Assembly (NCBI GenBank): GCA_017457955.1
Contig: JAFTGL010000012.1
Location: 1-64,000 of the forward strand
Source: Ruminococcus sp.
GTDB taxonomy: Bacteria > Bacillota > Clostridia > Oscillospirales > Acutalibacteraceae
Reading direction: 5' to 3'
Length of the DNA: 64,000 nucleotides
Part shown: positions 51,459-59,339 of the stretch, one piece after another
Numbering within the stretch: position 1 is the first letter of the stretch
Layout: each line of letters starts with the position of its first letter
The notes under the pieces: model-generated
Seen by the model: only the letters and a program-made list of their open reading frames with translations
What the model was told of the DNA's origin: nothing
Database searches by the model: none
Made by a program: the position numbers and the translations under genes

Positions 51459-51911
51459 TTACTCAAAACGCCGTTCAAAGATAGTCATGTGACCTTCATA
51501 TGAATTAGTTGGATTTGTCGTAATATCCTTAACCTTCCTTATTCCTTCATCTGAAAAGATCATTTGCTCTTTTTCCTCAAGAGTTAACGGCTTCTTATTC
51601 ACAAAGACGGAACCTGTAACATGAACATACAAGTCGTAGTAAACCTCATAACAAGTTATACCGTTTTCTTGAGGCTTTACATTCGAAACAGTATCATCAT
51701 GTGTCTTTTCGTTTTTATGACAACTTTTTAGGGCAAGCCCCAATTCAGATAGAGCCGTTTCCACTTCACCGAGAGATTTAATACCGAAATCATGTATTGA
51801 CATCAGCTCGTCCTCTGTCTTGGTAGTTAAACTCTCCACAGTGTGAATCCCCACCCGGCTGAGAGCGTGTTGAGTTCTCACGCTAATGCCCCTTAAATCT
51901 GACGTTTTCAT
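51459..51911 (-). CDS. Stand-alone RNA-polymerase alpha-CTD-like protein
   Basis: 150 residues from ATG 51911 (GAAAGGTGGA upstream). Residues 3-60 read DLRGISVRTQHALSRVGIHT and MSIHDFGIKSLGEVETAL, the helix-hairpin-helix fold of the alpha C-terminal domain of RNA polymerase. The other 90 residues (YEVYYDLYVHVTGSVFVNKK) are unknown. It could bind DNA or contact host polymerase. Confidence 0.78.
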   Translation of the reverse strand: MKTSDLRGISVRTQHALSRVGIHTVESLTTKTEDELMSIHDFGIKSLGEVETALSELGLALKSCHKNEKTHDDTVSNVKPQENGITCYEVYYDLYVHVTGSVFVNKKPLTLEEKEQMIFSDEGIRKVKDITTNPTNSYEGHMTIFERRFE

Positions 51912-51918
51912 GAATCCA

Positions 51919-51948
51919 CCTTTCTCCCCGTGTAACCGATAGGTCAGT
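51919..51948 (-). repeat. 30-nt start-site repeat, copy 4
   Basis: ACTGACCTATCGG … ACGGGGAGAAAGG before the alpha-CTD-like gene. Confidence 0.85.
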
Positions 51949-51978
51949 TTATTGTAACCGTCCCTCAGAGGGACGGAA

Positions 51979-52206
51979 TTATAATGCTTCAAATATGTCT
52001 GTAGCGTTATCGAAATAACCTTCTTGGATTATGACACAATCAATAGTCGCCCCATCATCATAAACTTCTGTTCCTAAAATTTTGACTTTGTACTTTTCAG
52101 CTTCTTCAAGCGTTCTAAAGTAATCAGTAGAAACTGCACCATCATCTTTGGCGTTGGAATATGCTGAAACCTCTACAGCGTATTCTTTGGATGTTGTATT
52201 ACACAT
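51979..52206 (-). CDS. Hypothetical protein of the element operon (75 aa)
   Basis: MCNTTSKEYAVEVSAYSNAK at the start, then YFRTLEEAEKYKVKILGTEV; looks like a small alpha/beta domain with an acidic tail. ATG 52206. A GTCCCT/AGGGAC hairpin follows (51958-51976). Confidence 0.6.
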   Translation of the reverse strand: MCNTTSKEYAVEVSAYSNAKDDGAVSTDYFRTLEEAEKYKVKILGTEVYDDGATIDCVIIQEGYFDNATDIFEAL

Positions 52207-52215
52207 ATTTATTAC

Positions 52216-52245
52216 CCTTTCTCCCCGTTACGCCGATAGGACAGC
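52216..52245 (-). repeat. 30-nt start-site repeat, copy 5
   Basis: GCTGTCCTATCGG … ACGGGGAGAAAGG before the 75-aa gene. Confidence 0.85.
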
Positions 52246-52251
52246 AAGTTG

Positions 52252-52527
52252 TTATTTATCTTCTAATATGCCGTTGCGTTCGCCCAAATCCTCAAGGATA
52301 GTAGGCAGATGGGAATTGCCGTAGCCCCATGTTTCATAATCATAATAACCGTCGAATTTGTGCCAAATGTTAAAACAATGGCAGTTTTCGCCTTTGCCGC
52401 ATACGCAGCACTCAAAACCTCGTTGTCTGCCGTAGTAATAGCCAGTGTGGATTTCTCCGCGATCATCAAACTTGTACCAATGATTAGGTATCAACTTGAT
52501 TGCCTTTATCGTAGGATTCTTGTTCAT
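52252..52527 (-). CDS. Cys/Tyr-rich hypothetical protein (91 aa)
   Basis: NHWYKFDDRGEIHTGYYYGR is followed by CCVCGKGENCHC, a likely metal-binding knuckle, and a Tyr/Gly-rich stretch. ATG 52527. No known family recognised. Confidence 0.65.
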   Translation of the reverse strand: MNKNPTIKAIKLIPNHWYKFDDRGEIHTGYYYGRQRGFECCVCGKGENCHCFNIWHKFDGYYDYETWGYGNSHLPTILEDLGERNGILEDK

Positions 52528-52534
52528 GGTTTGT

Positions 52535-52564
52535 CCTCTCTCCCCGTCGCGCCGATAGGACAGC
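52535..52564 (-). repeat. 30-nt start-site repeat, copy 6
   Basis: GCTGTCCTATCGG … ACGGGGAGAGAGG before the 91-aa gene. Confidence 0.85.
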
Positions 52565-52570
52565 CTATGT

Positions 52571-52954
52571 TTAGATCAGTGAATTAACAAAATCTTTCAG
52601 AGTAGAATAGAAGCTATCGTTAACATATCCTGCAACGTAAGAGTGAAGCTCCCGAATCCACTGGTAAAGGAAGTGATCTTCATCTTTATAGTCGCGCTCC
52701 CAATGCTCTTTAGTGAAGTCTTTGAACTTTGACATGTTTTTTCTGATTAGATCCGACCACTCGCAGATAAGTGTATAGTCATCAATCTTCTTTATAATAT
52801 CGACCTTTTTCATGAGTCCGATAACAAAGAAGTCGTAATCGGTCTGGGGAGATTCGATCCAGCCGAGCGTTACGCTAAGTTCAATGGCGGCAAGCTCGCT
52901 GTCACAACAGTTATAACCCCCTTTGTCGATGGACAACCAATCGTATAGCTTCAT
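52571..52954 (-). CDS. Hypothetical protein, first gene of the element operon (127 aa)
   Basis: MKLYDWLSIDKGGYNCCDSE then a mostly helical chain with many aromatic and acidic residues (KEHWERDYKDEDHFLYQWIR). It is read from the promoter at 52986-53014 and has no copy of the 30-nt repeat; AAAGGAAT gives the ribosome site. Function unknown. Confidence 0.65.
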   Translation of the reverse strand: MKLYDWLSIDKGGYNCCDSELAAIELSVTLGWIESPQTDYDFFVIGLMKKVDIIKKIDDYTLICEWSDLIRKNMSKFKDFTKEHWERDYKDEDHFLYQWIRELHSYVAGYVNDSFYSTLKDFVNSLI

Positions 52955-52985
52955 TAATAAATATTCCTTTCATTAGGTTAATTAT

Positions 52986-53093
52986 ATTATACACCTATAT
53001 TCGGTGTATGTCTATTGACATTATACACAGATTTTTGGTGTATAATTTGTAAGCCTTATACACTTTACAAAAGTGTATATCGTGTGATATACT
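52986..53093. promoter_or_regulatory. Divergent promoters with three inverted-repeat operators
   Basis: Leftward: TAGACA (53014-53009), 17 bp, TATAAT (52991-52986). Rightward: TTTACA (53064-53069), 18 bp, TATACT (53088-53093). The region repeats TACACC/GGTGTA and TACACTT/AAGTGTA arms three times (about 52990-53008, 53021-53044, 53058-53078), sites for the XRE protein coded to the right. Confidence 0.72.
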
Positions 53094-53116
53094 TTTATCT
53101 AAAAGGAGTTGATTAA

Positions 53117-53335
53117 ATGGCAATTAGATATAAAACTGATATTTTGGCTGCTTTAAAAGAAAAAGGATATTCCACCTATAAGTTACGCAAAGAAAAAATA
53201 TTTGGCGAATCTACTATCCAAAAAATTAGAAGCGGTGAAATACTGATCGCAGGACAACTTTCACAAATTTGCAAATTGCTTGATTGTCAACCGGGTGATA
53301 TCATCGAGTATGTTCCTGATGACGAGGGTAATTGA
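53117..53335 (+). CDS. XRE/Cro-type repressor
   Basis: 72 residues: ALKEKGYSTYKLRKEKIFGE, then STIQKIRSGE and ISQICKLLDCQPGDIIEYV, the short Cro/C1 helix-turn-helix family. AAAGGAG precedes ATG 53117. It is divergent from the ssb-containing operon and likely controls both directions. Confidence 0.9.
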   Translation: MAIRYKTDILAALKEKGYSTYKLRKEKIFGESTIQKIRSGEILIAGQLSQICKLLDCQPGDIIEYVPDDEGN

Positions 53336-53358
53336 TTTATTCTTCTGCTTATAAATAA

Positions 53359-53380
53359 AAAGCGGAAGTGGTTCCGCTTT
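53359..53380 (+). terminator. Hairpin between the repressor and the zinc-binding gene
   Basis: Stem AAGCGGAA/TTCCGCTT with a GTGG loop. The next ribosome site follows at once, so it may tune rather than stop expression. Confidence 0.5.
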
Positions 53381-53391
53381 GGAGGATAACT

Positions 53392-54159
53392 ATGAGCCAA
53401 TCTGAATACGATAGCTTTTATTATGAAAAACAAATTGTAGAGTTAGCTGACGCACTCGATGATTCACAAATTGATTTATTGCCTTCTTATAAGAAAGATA
53501 AACTTTTTTGCCCCGAGTGTCATCTTGCAAAACTTAGATTCACAAGAAAAACTACTAAGCATAAACCCTATCTTGCGACTAAACAGCCATCTAAAGTTGA
53601 CAGCAATTGTCATGACCGTAATTGCAGCCATTTTTATGATACCGCGACAAAAGAGCAAGCAAAGGCATACTACACGAGTTTAACATCTGCACAAATAGAA
53701 GATAAGCTAAATGCAGCTATTAATTTATACTTAAAGAGCAGACACTCGTTAAATCACCCTTCTATCCTTCCTCAGCCTGATGATAATCCGTCTTTGGCGA
53801 AAATCAATCATAACGGCGTAGTAGAATACAAACGACTACCCAAACGAAGTATCTATACAATTTACAGTATTGAAGATGATTTACTGAATATCCCCATACT
53901 GTTGTATGGCATCGTTCGCTTGGAGTCACACGAAGAAATAAGATATCAAGATAGACCTCCATACTACAAAATAAACGTACTAAATAGTAAGACCGGCAAA
54001 AAAATACGCTTCTTTTATCGTGCAAGAAATAAAGATAAAGTTAGCCCTAATCAGCGGTATTATTTTGCGTGTATTGCAGTATTAAGACGAGATAAAGACT
54101 ACGGACTTAAAAGCGATTTGTATAACCAGCAGTCAATTAAATATATACCTTTTCAATAA
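53392..54159 (+). CDS. Hypothetical protein with N-terminal zinc-finger-like cysteines
   Basis: 255 residues from ATG 53392 (GGAGGATAACT upstream). CPECH (residues ~42-46) and CHDRNCSHF (~73-81) could bind zinc. A helical middle part and a C-terminal beta-rich domain (IPILLYGIVRLESHEEI) follow. It forms a pair with the repressor. Family not recognised. Confidence 0.7.
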   Translation: MSQSEYDSFYYEKQIVELADALDDSQIDLLPSYKKDKLFCPECHLAKLRFTRKTTKHKPYLATKQPSKVDSNCHDRNCSHFYDTATKEQAKAYYTSLTSAQIEDKLNAAINLYLKSRHSLNHPSILPQPDDNPSLAKINHNGVVEYKRLPKRSIYTIYSIEDDLLNIPILLYGIVRLESHEEIRYQDRPPYYKINVLNSKTGKKIRFFYRARNKDKVSPNQRYYFACIAVLRRDKDYGLKSDLYNQQSIKYIPFQ

Positions 54160-54479
54160 TCGCATACTTTGCTATACGACAACATAGTTCCGTATTTATC
54201 CATTTCTTCAAGATCTTCCGGAAGAAATATCTCTTCCCAATCATTAATATAATCATCAGATGTCACATCATCGAATTCAGGATCATCTAACGGTATTAAG
54301 TTATGCCGTTCAACACATTCATCGTAACGTTTTCGGGCTTCTTCTTCGTTGTTTGCCCGTATTATAATCTCTATGTCCCAATCTTCATGTTTAGATCCGG
54401 TTTTACCCGTATAATACCAATAATCAGTTCTCTTAGATTTTTTCTTTTGACTTGTTTTTGATTTTGTGTTGTGATTCAT
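54153..54479 (-). CDS. Acidic hypothetical protein (108 aa)
   Basis: From ATG 54479 (GAAAGGAA upstream): a Lys/Ser/Thr-rich start (NTKSKTSQKKKSKRT) then IIIRANNEEEARKRYDECVE and an acidic C-terminus. Its 3' end overlaps the convergent zinc-finger gene by 7 bp. Function unknown. Confidence 0.6.
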   Translation of the reverse strand: MNHNTKSKTSQKKKSKRTDYWYYTGKTGSKHEDWDIEIIIRANNEEEARKRYDECVERHNLIPLDDPEFDDVTSDDYINDWEEIFLPEDLEEMDKYGTMLSYSKVCDY

Positions 54480-54509
54480 TTCAAAATTTCCTTTCAAAAT
54501 ATGTTTCAT

Positions 54510-55243
54510 AGTTTCGGTCTTACATAACCGATCGAAGCTTTATACCCTCGATATACTCCGCAGCCCTTGTAATTACAGGGGCTGTTATTTTATTATCCGT
54601 TTCAAAAAAGAAATTCTTTTTTTTCTCGGTTTTGGGCGCAGTACATTTCCGATCAGCTGCTTCTGATTACCAGAGCTGTTATCTTTATTCAGTGTGACAA
54701 GCTCTCTCTGATCACCAGTGCGGGCAACTGCCGAGCTGAACCTTTAAGCAACAAAAGAATTCTTTTTTTCTCGGTTTTGGGCGCAGCCGTTCGGTCGACC
54801 GCACCGGGTCGGGTTCACCGCTGCAACGCAGCTTTGTCACATTCGCGTCACAACCACCAGACTTCGAAACCTGTAGTCTACGTGAAGATCAGACTAACCT
54901 ATACCTTCTCGACTGTTCAACTCCCATATTTCAACGAACTGCACCGACCTTTTCACATAGAACATATGTACATGTTATCCTAACGCTTTCACTCCTATTG
55001 CAAGGTTTCTACATTTGCAGGATAAAGGAGCGACGTCAAAAACGACGTCGCTCCGCTTACAAAGCCCGACAGTGTCGGTCTTTTGGAGACAGTCATAAAA
55101 GCGGTCACTTTTTTTAACTTGATGTCACTTTAGCAGTCGGTATAGCGAATTTATTAGATAATTAGTAGGTTTTTGATGACGGCTAATGTGACGCCGCTCA
55201 TTTTTGTACTCAAAAGAATAGTCAAAAAAATATTAACATGCAG
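54510..55243. other. Noncoding region with repeats and hairpins (possible oriT or replication region)
   Basis: No supported gene in 730 bp. It holds two copies of a ~34-bp repeat ending TCTCGGTTTTGGGCGCAG (54606-54641 and 54753-54786), hairpins of the form AGC…TTAC…GCTGTTAT (54562-54600, 54654-54690), a perfect 11-bp stem GGAGCGACGTC/GACGTCGCTCC (55026-55053) and the palindrome CCGACAGTGTCGG. Structured noncoding DNA next to a replication gene suggests an origin of transfer or replication. Confidence 0.5.
55026..55053. repeat. Perfect 11-bp inverted repeat
   Basis: GGAGCGACGTC, six-base loop, GACGTCGCTCC. No U-run on either side; candidate nick-site hairpin or protein site. Confidence 0.7.
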
Positions 55244-56569
55244 CTAATCCATCCACCAATCAGCGTCGAAGGAGAAGTTTTCGATATGTTGGATAAGGAG
55301 GGTTTTTATATAGCTGCATGGGTCATGAATCCGATACTTATTTTTGCAAATATCATAGTGATATACCGTTTCATGGATGATCTCTGATATCTCTTCTCCG
55401 CTCAAACCTGACAGCATGTCTATCAATCGATCTCGATTCATCTCAGTGCCGCGATAGATAAAAGGTGGAGCCTCCGATCGGAGAAGATCCTCGAGATATC
55501 GGCTGACTGACAAAACATTTTTCATAGCTGCGATCGAGCTTTGCACAAATGGGTTATCGGTATCAACAGTCTCCTTGAGAGTCCTTATGATATTTTCATA
55601 ATGAATCCATGAATTGATCTTGGCTCTGATAATCACATCATCGTCAGCCGTCTGTATAGGAGTAGATACGATAGGATTAGCAGTACATTTCATAGAGTCA
55701 ATGTTACTGTTATTCTTGATACTGTTATTAATGTCTTCATTTTTGAGACACGGTAATGTCTTCATTTTTGAGACACGGTGAGCGTCCGTATTGTCTCTAT
55801 TTTTGAGACACGGTGACGATTCACACTCTGAGCCGTTTTTCGTATTGTCTTCATTTTTGAGACACGGTGATTCAGCAGTTACAATCATCTCGGATTCGTT
55901 GATCTTTTCTTGATTGGGATTAGTGACCAGAGTATAGTCGTTGACAGTAAATCTACCTTTATTCTGTCGGCGCTGATGAACTTCTATATAGTTAAACTCG
56001 ATAAGCTGATTAAGCGCTTTATAGTATGTATTCTTTGAGATTCCCAGAGAAACACATAGCGTCTCTCTGTGCGGATAAGCACAAGTGCCCGCCGCTGTTA
56101 ATGAATACAGCAGGGCAATCAGCGCTTTGCTCTTCACTGAAAGACGAGGATCTATCATTATCAATTTAGGAATAAATCCGTAACCTTGCGCTGCAATGCC
56201 GTCTACTGTCAGCATACCTTCGGCGTCGTCACTGATGATCGGACGAGTAACGACCTTGCTTGATACGTTATTTATCACATAAATATTTTTATTGATATAT
56301 CCTTTTGCCTTACGGATAGATATATAGCCGTTATCAATCAGCGGTCGTAAAGCCTTGTAATAGGCGTTTTTGGAAAGATTAAGATAATTCAATATAGTTT
56401 CACGTTTTGGAAAAACAAACGTGCCAGAGCCTAAATGTGAGCAAAGCAGAGCATATAACGTCTTGCTGTTAATCGGTAAGTCCATATCAAACATTACCGC
56501 TTGAAAGATCATACCGAAGCCTTTTGCGTTTACACCTTCATTTTCTAAAACGGTCTTTATATTATCCAT
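55244..56569 (-). CDS. Replication initiator-like protein with two winged-helix domains
   Basis: 441 residues from ATG 56569 (AAGGAGTTACA upstream). Two homologous winged-helix units: residues ~16-95 (FGMIFQAVMFDMDLPINSKT … RETILNYLNLSKNAYYKALR) and ~130-215 (YGFIPKLIMIDPRLSVKSKA … GISKNTYYKALNQLIE), as in RepA-like initiators. A middle segment repeats PCLKNEDN. The C-terminal ~110 residues resemble the DUF6017 end of such proteins. Four DNA iterons lie inside the gene. Confidence 0.82.
   Translation of the reverse strand: MDNIKTVLENEGVNAKGFGMIFQAVMFDMDLPINSKTLYALLCSHLGSGTFVFPKRETILNYLNLSKNAYYKALRPLIDNGYISIRKAKGYINKNIYVINNVSSKVVTRPIISDDAEGMLTVDGIAAQGYGFIPKLIMIDPRLSVKSKALIALLYSLTAAGTCAYPHRETLCVSLGISKNTYYKALNQLIEFNYIEVHQRRQNKGRFTVNDYTLVTNPNQEKINESEMIVTAESPCLKNEDNTKNGSECESSPCLKNRDNTDAHRVSKMKTLPCLKNEDINNSIKNNSNIDSMKCTANPIVSTPIQTADDDVIIRAKINSWIHYENIIRTLKETVDTDNPFVQSSIAAMKNVLSVSRYLEDLLRSEAPPFIYRGTEMNRDRLIDMLSGLSGEEISEIIHETVYHYDICKNKYRIHDPCSYIKTLLIQHIENFSFDADWWMD
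55732..55868 (-). repeat. Four 23-bp iterons inside the initiator gene
   Basis: TGTCTTCATTTTTGAGACAC plus GGT occurs at 55732-55754, 55757-55779, 55792-55814 (two changes) and 55846-55868. Conservation at the DNA level, including synonymous positions, exceeds what the PCLKNEDN peptide would need. Initiator genes of the RepA_N type carry their origin this way. Confidence 0.75.
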
Positions 56570-56587
56570 TGTAACTCCTTGATAAAG

Positions 56588-56631
56588 AAAAAAAGCCCGC
56601 CAAGACATGAAGCTCTCACATCTTGGCGGGC
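56588..56631 (-). terminator. Terminator after the coupling-protein gene
   Basis: Long stem GCCCGCCAAGA/TCTTGGCGGGC (56595-56605 with 56621-56631) followed by TTTTTTT on the minus strand. Confidence 0.88.
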
Positions 56632-56637
56632 AAATAA

Positions 56638-58401
56638 TTATAAATAATCTACAGATACCTTTTTCTTATCTACATTAGTAGGGTGGGTAGATTTGGCAGT
56701 TTTAGCCGAATAATACTCTTGTATTTTTTCAAACAACTCTGATCGATCGGCATACTTAACCGTGCGGATCGCTCTTGGTTCAATTTTGAATTTCTCGTTG
56801 AATTCAATGCCCATCTGTCCGGCGGGAATGAGTTTCTGCTGAGAAGGATTCATCCCCGATTTCATCAATACCCAATCTCCTTTAGGCATTCTTGTAATTT
56901 TTTCGGGAGACATAAGATTTTTCTTTGTCATGCTCTTTGTGATCGAAGAAGATGACCGATTATTGCTTGTCTGCGAAGAAACCGATCCGACTTGAACGGT
57001 AGATGTACCGAGCGCCTTAGAAAAAGTGATGGCGTCGGAGCTGCCGGAACTCAGATATGAAAACATTGTGTTCTGACAGTTGGATTTAATATTAGTGGCG
57101 TCATCTTTTCCATAAGACACATCGAGCTGAGAAAGATTTTGAATCGGCAATACGGAAATGATATTTCTTGATCGTCCTGCCGACAGCATACGCGCAAGCC
57201 CATCTATTTTTCCGAATGTACCACACTCGTCCAGAATCTGATAAACTCGGTGCGGCAAACGGATATCCTGATACTCTTCTGCTTTACGCAGTAATTCTCC
57301 GTAGATCTGATTAAGGATCAGATTAACCATAAAGTTTTTTGCCTTAGATTTTTCATCAATGATAAAGAAAATAAAGCTATTGCCCGCTGTGAAATCATCA
57401 ATATTGAATCCATCGTCGAAGCAAAGGATCTGCTCCATTTCTTTATCAATAAACTTCAAAAGAAGCGACATAGCTGTTGACATAACAGAAGCGATCGTTT
57501 TAAACTCAGTCGTTGCTGTTGGCGCCAACAGATTTTTTGCTGTATGATCCTCTGGCAGCATTAGGTAAAGTTCAGTAATATATAATGTTGGCTGTTCATT
57601 TTTCTTGTTCAACGTAGAGGGGTCAACTTCCATGAGCTGCCTGATACATTTAAAAACAGAAGCAATGTGTCGTTCAGAAGGTTCACACAGTTCAGAAACC
57701 AACAGCGTAATCCCCGCTATAACTCCCTCACCCGCTGTATAGAAAAACTGATTTTGACCCGCATTAGTCAGACCATCCATATGAATGATAGAATATGCCA
57801 TATCCTTTGCGTAGTTTTCTGCAAGAGCAGCACTTCCTAAATTCCCGGTTAGCTTATATGAATCATAATACTTATTAATCAAATATAAAAAGTTATAGGA
57901 ATTAGACGCTTGAGGATATCGCAGATCGATTAGATACGAAGTAATATGATAGTATTTCCGCAGAACAGGAGCAAAATCCTGATATATGTTACCTTTAGTG
58001 TCTGTACTGAATACCGACATCCCGGCAGCTGCACAGTATTCGATCATCGGCTCAACAAACGACGTAGTCTTACCACCGCCCGACGCCGACACAACAAGCG
58101 TATGATTATCTGATGGATCGACAAGGATATAGTATTTCCTTCCAACCTTTTCTGTACCTATGATCGTCCCTTCTACTGTGGGTAGTTCAAGACCGTTTCG
58201 CCACTTTGCCGGCTCAAACTCAATCTTTATAAAATGATCTTTTAGTTCCTTCCTTGACGCAAATTGCGCGTCGCCGTACTGTCCGTCCCCTGTTTTTACG
58301 CCTTTTATCCTATTCAGATTCTTATTATAATTCATGAAATAAGGGACAAGCAGAACAATGATTATCAGTAAAGAAACCATAATTAATCCGGTAGAATTCA
58401 T
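56638..58401 (-). CDS. VirD4/TraG-type conjugative coupling ATPase
   Basis: 587 residues. One N-terminal span (IMVSLLIIIVLLVPYFM), Walker A SASGGGKTTSF, Walker B region VYQILDECGTFGKID (the usual DEF is DEC), and a Ser-rich stretch near residue 470. It links the relaxase-DNA complex to the transfer channel. Start overlaps the TOPRIM gene stop (ATGA). Confidence 0.92.
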   Translation of the reverse strand: MNSTGLIMVSLLIIIVLLVPYFMNYNKNLNRIKGVKTGDGQYGDAQFASRKELKDHFIKIEFEPAKWRNGLELPTVEGTIIGTEKVGRKYYILVDPSDNHTLVVSASGGGKTTSFVEPMIEYCAAAGMSVFSTDTKGNIYQDFAPVLRKYYHITSYLIDLRYPQASNSYNFLYLINKYYDSYKLTGNLGSAALAENYAKDMAYSIIHMDGLTNAGQNQFFYTAGEGVIAGITLLVSELCEPSERHIASVFKCIRQLMEVDPSTLNKKNEQPTLYITELYLMLPEDHTAKNLLAPTATTEFKTIASVMSTAMSLLLKFIDKEMEQILCFDDGFNIDDFTAGNSFIFFIIDEKSKAKNFMVNLILNQIYGELLRKAEEYQDIRLPHRVYQILDECGTFGKIDGLARMLSAGRSRNIISVLPIQNLSQLDVSYGKDDATNIKSNCQNTMFSYLSSGSSDAITFSKALGTSTVQVGSVSSQTSNNRSSSSITKSMTKKNLMSPEKITRMPKGDWVLMKSGMNPSQQKLIPAGQMGIEFNEKFKIEPRAIRTVKYADRSELFEKIQEYYSAKTAKSTHPTNVDKKKVSVDYL

Positions 58402-59339
58402 AACGGCAGTACAACCCCCAATTCAACTTTTAGATCTTCATTAAAGTCTTTTCTCATAGGTGTATGAATGGAAACGTCGTAGCAACTTTGTAATGAAATT
58501 TGTACCTGTTTGGCAAATCGCTGACCATGATTGATTCCATCTGAACTTTCTGTATCATTATCAGTACAAATAATGATCTTTTTTAAATGGCTATAACTAT
58601 CCAAAAGGTGTTTCAGCCTTTCGTATTTCAAACCGCCCATAGCTAAGTAGTTATAATCTTTCCAATTCTTATCCAATAAAAAGAGATCAATATAAGAGAA
58701 CATATCGATAAATGATTCAAACACATAAAGAGTATCAGACCTTCCAATATACTTAAACCCGTATTTCTTGTTTGGCGCTTTATACTCATTTTTGTACGTA
58801 TTGAAGGAAAGAGTCCCTTCCTGATATAGAAATTTTACGTTTCCCCTCTTGTCATAACCAAGACAGACAATATTGTGACGATCAGCAGATTCGTATATAA
58901 GCTTCTTATCCACGAAATACTTGACCGTGGAATACTGAATCCCCCTGTAATTGCAGAGATACCCAAACAACCTATCGTTATTATCGTTTTTCGGCGGTAA
59001 TACAATTCTTTCGCTTTTGTATTTTCTATCCGGCAAATCAGCATAATCCATCGCAGTTGTATTTCGGCTCGCCCGGTAGTCTCCCTTGAGAAGGTAAATC
59101 ACAGCCTCTTGAAAGCTGTACCCGAAGAATTCTTGCAGAAATGTAACAGCCGTACCGGAAGTCTTTTCAGAAAACCGATACCAAACAAATCCTCTTATCT
59201 TAACAGAATCATGCTTGACCCATTCGTATTGTGATCCCGAAGGTCTTACTTTCTCTCCGAAAGATTCCAAAACGCTTTTTATATCAGAGTGGTGAGCGCG
59301 GTACAGCTCGTCCGGCGTAAAAGGTATGTATTTACTCAT
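58398..59339 (-). CDS. TOPRIM-domain protein (DUF3991 type)
   Basis: 313 residues. KIRGFVWYRFSEKTSGTAVT resembles the primase zinc/DUF3991 part, and TLYVFESFIDMFSYI with IIICTDNDTESSDG is a TOPRIM core carrying the acidic residues. Typical of conjugative elements, with a likely role in primer or strand processing of transferred DNA. It overlaps the sortase gene by 8 bp. Confidence 0.85.
   Translation of the reverse strand: MSKYIPFTPDELYRAHHSDIKSVLESFGEKVRPSGSQYEWVKHDSVKIRGFVWYRFSEKTSGTAVTFLQEFFGYSFQEAVIYLLKGDYRASRNTTAMDYADLPDRKYKSERIVLPPKNDNNDRLFGYLCNYRGIQYSTVKYFVDKKLIYESADRHNIVCLGYDKRGNVKFLYQEGTLSFNTYKNEYKAPNKKYGFKYIGRSDTLYVFESFIDMFSYIDLFLLDKNWKDYNYLAMGGLKYERLKHLLDSYSHLKKIIICTDNDTESSDGINHGQRFAKQVQISLQSCYDVSIHTPMRKDFNEDLKVELGVVLPL

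Noticed and set aside
50811-52564. CRISPR array
   Set aside because: The repeats are spaced by whole genes and contain ribosome sites; no CRISPR array or cas gene was seen in the window.
53021-53052. TTGACA…TATAAT as the repressor's promoter
   Set aside because: The spacing is about 20 bp, too long; the pair TTTACA/TATACT further right fits better.
55732-55868. CRISPR-like or phase-variation repeat
   Set aside because: Only four copies with unequal 2-31-bp gaps, all in frame inside a gene, fitting iterons better.
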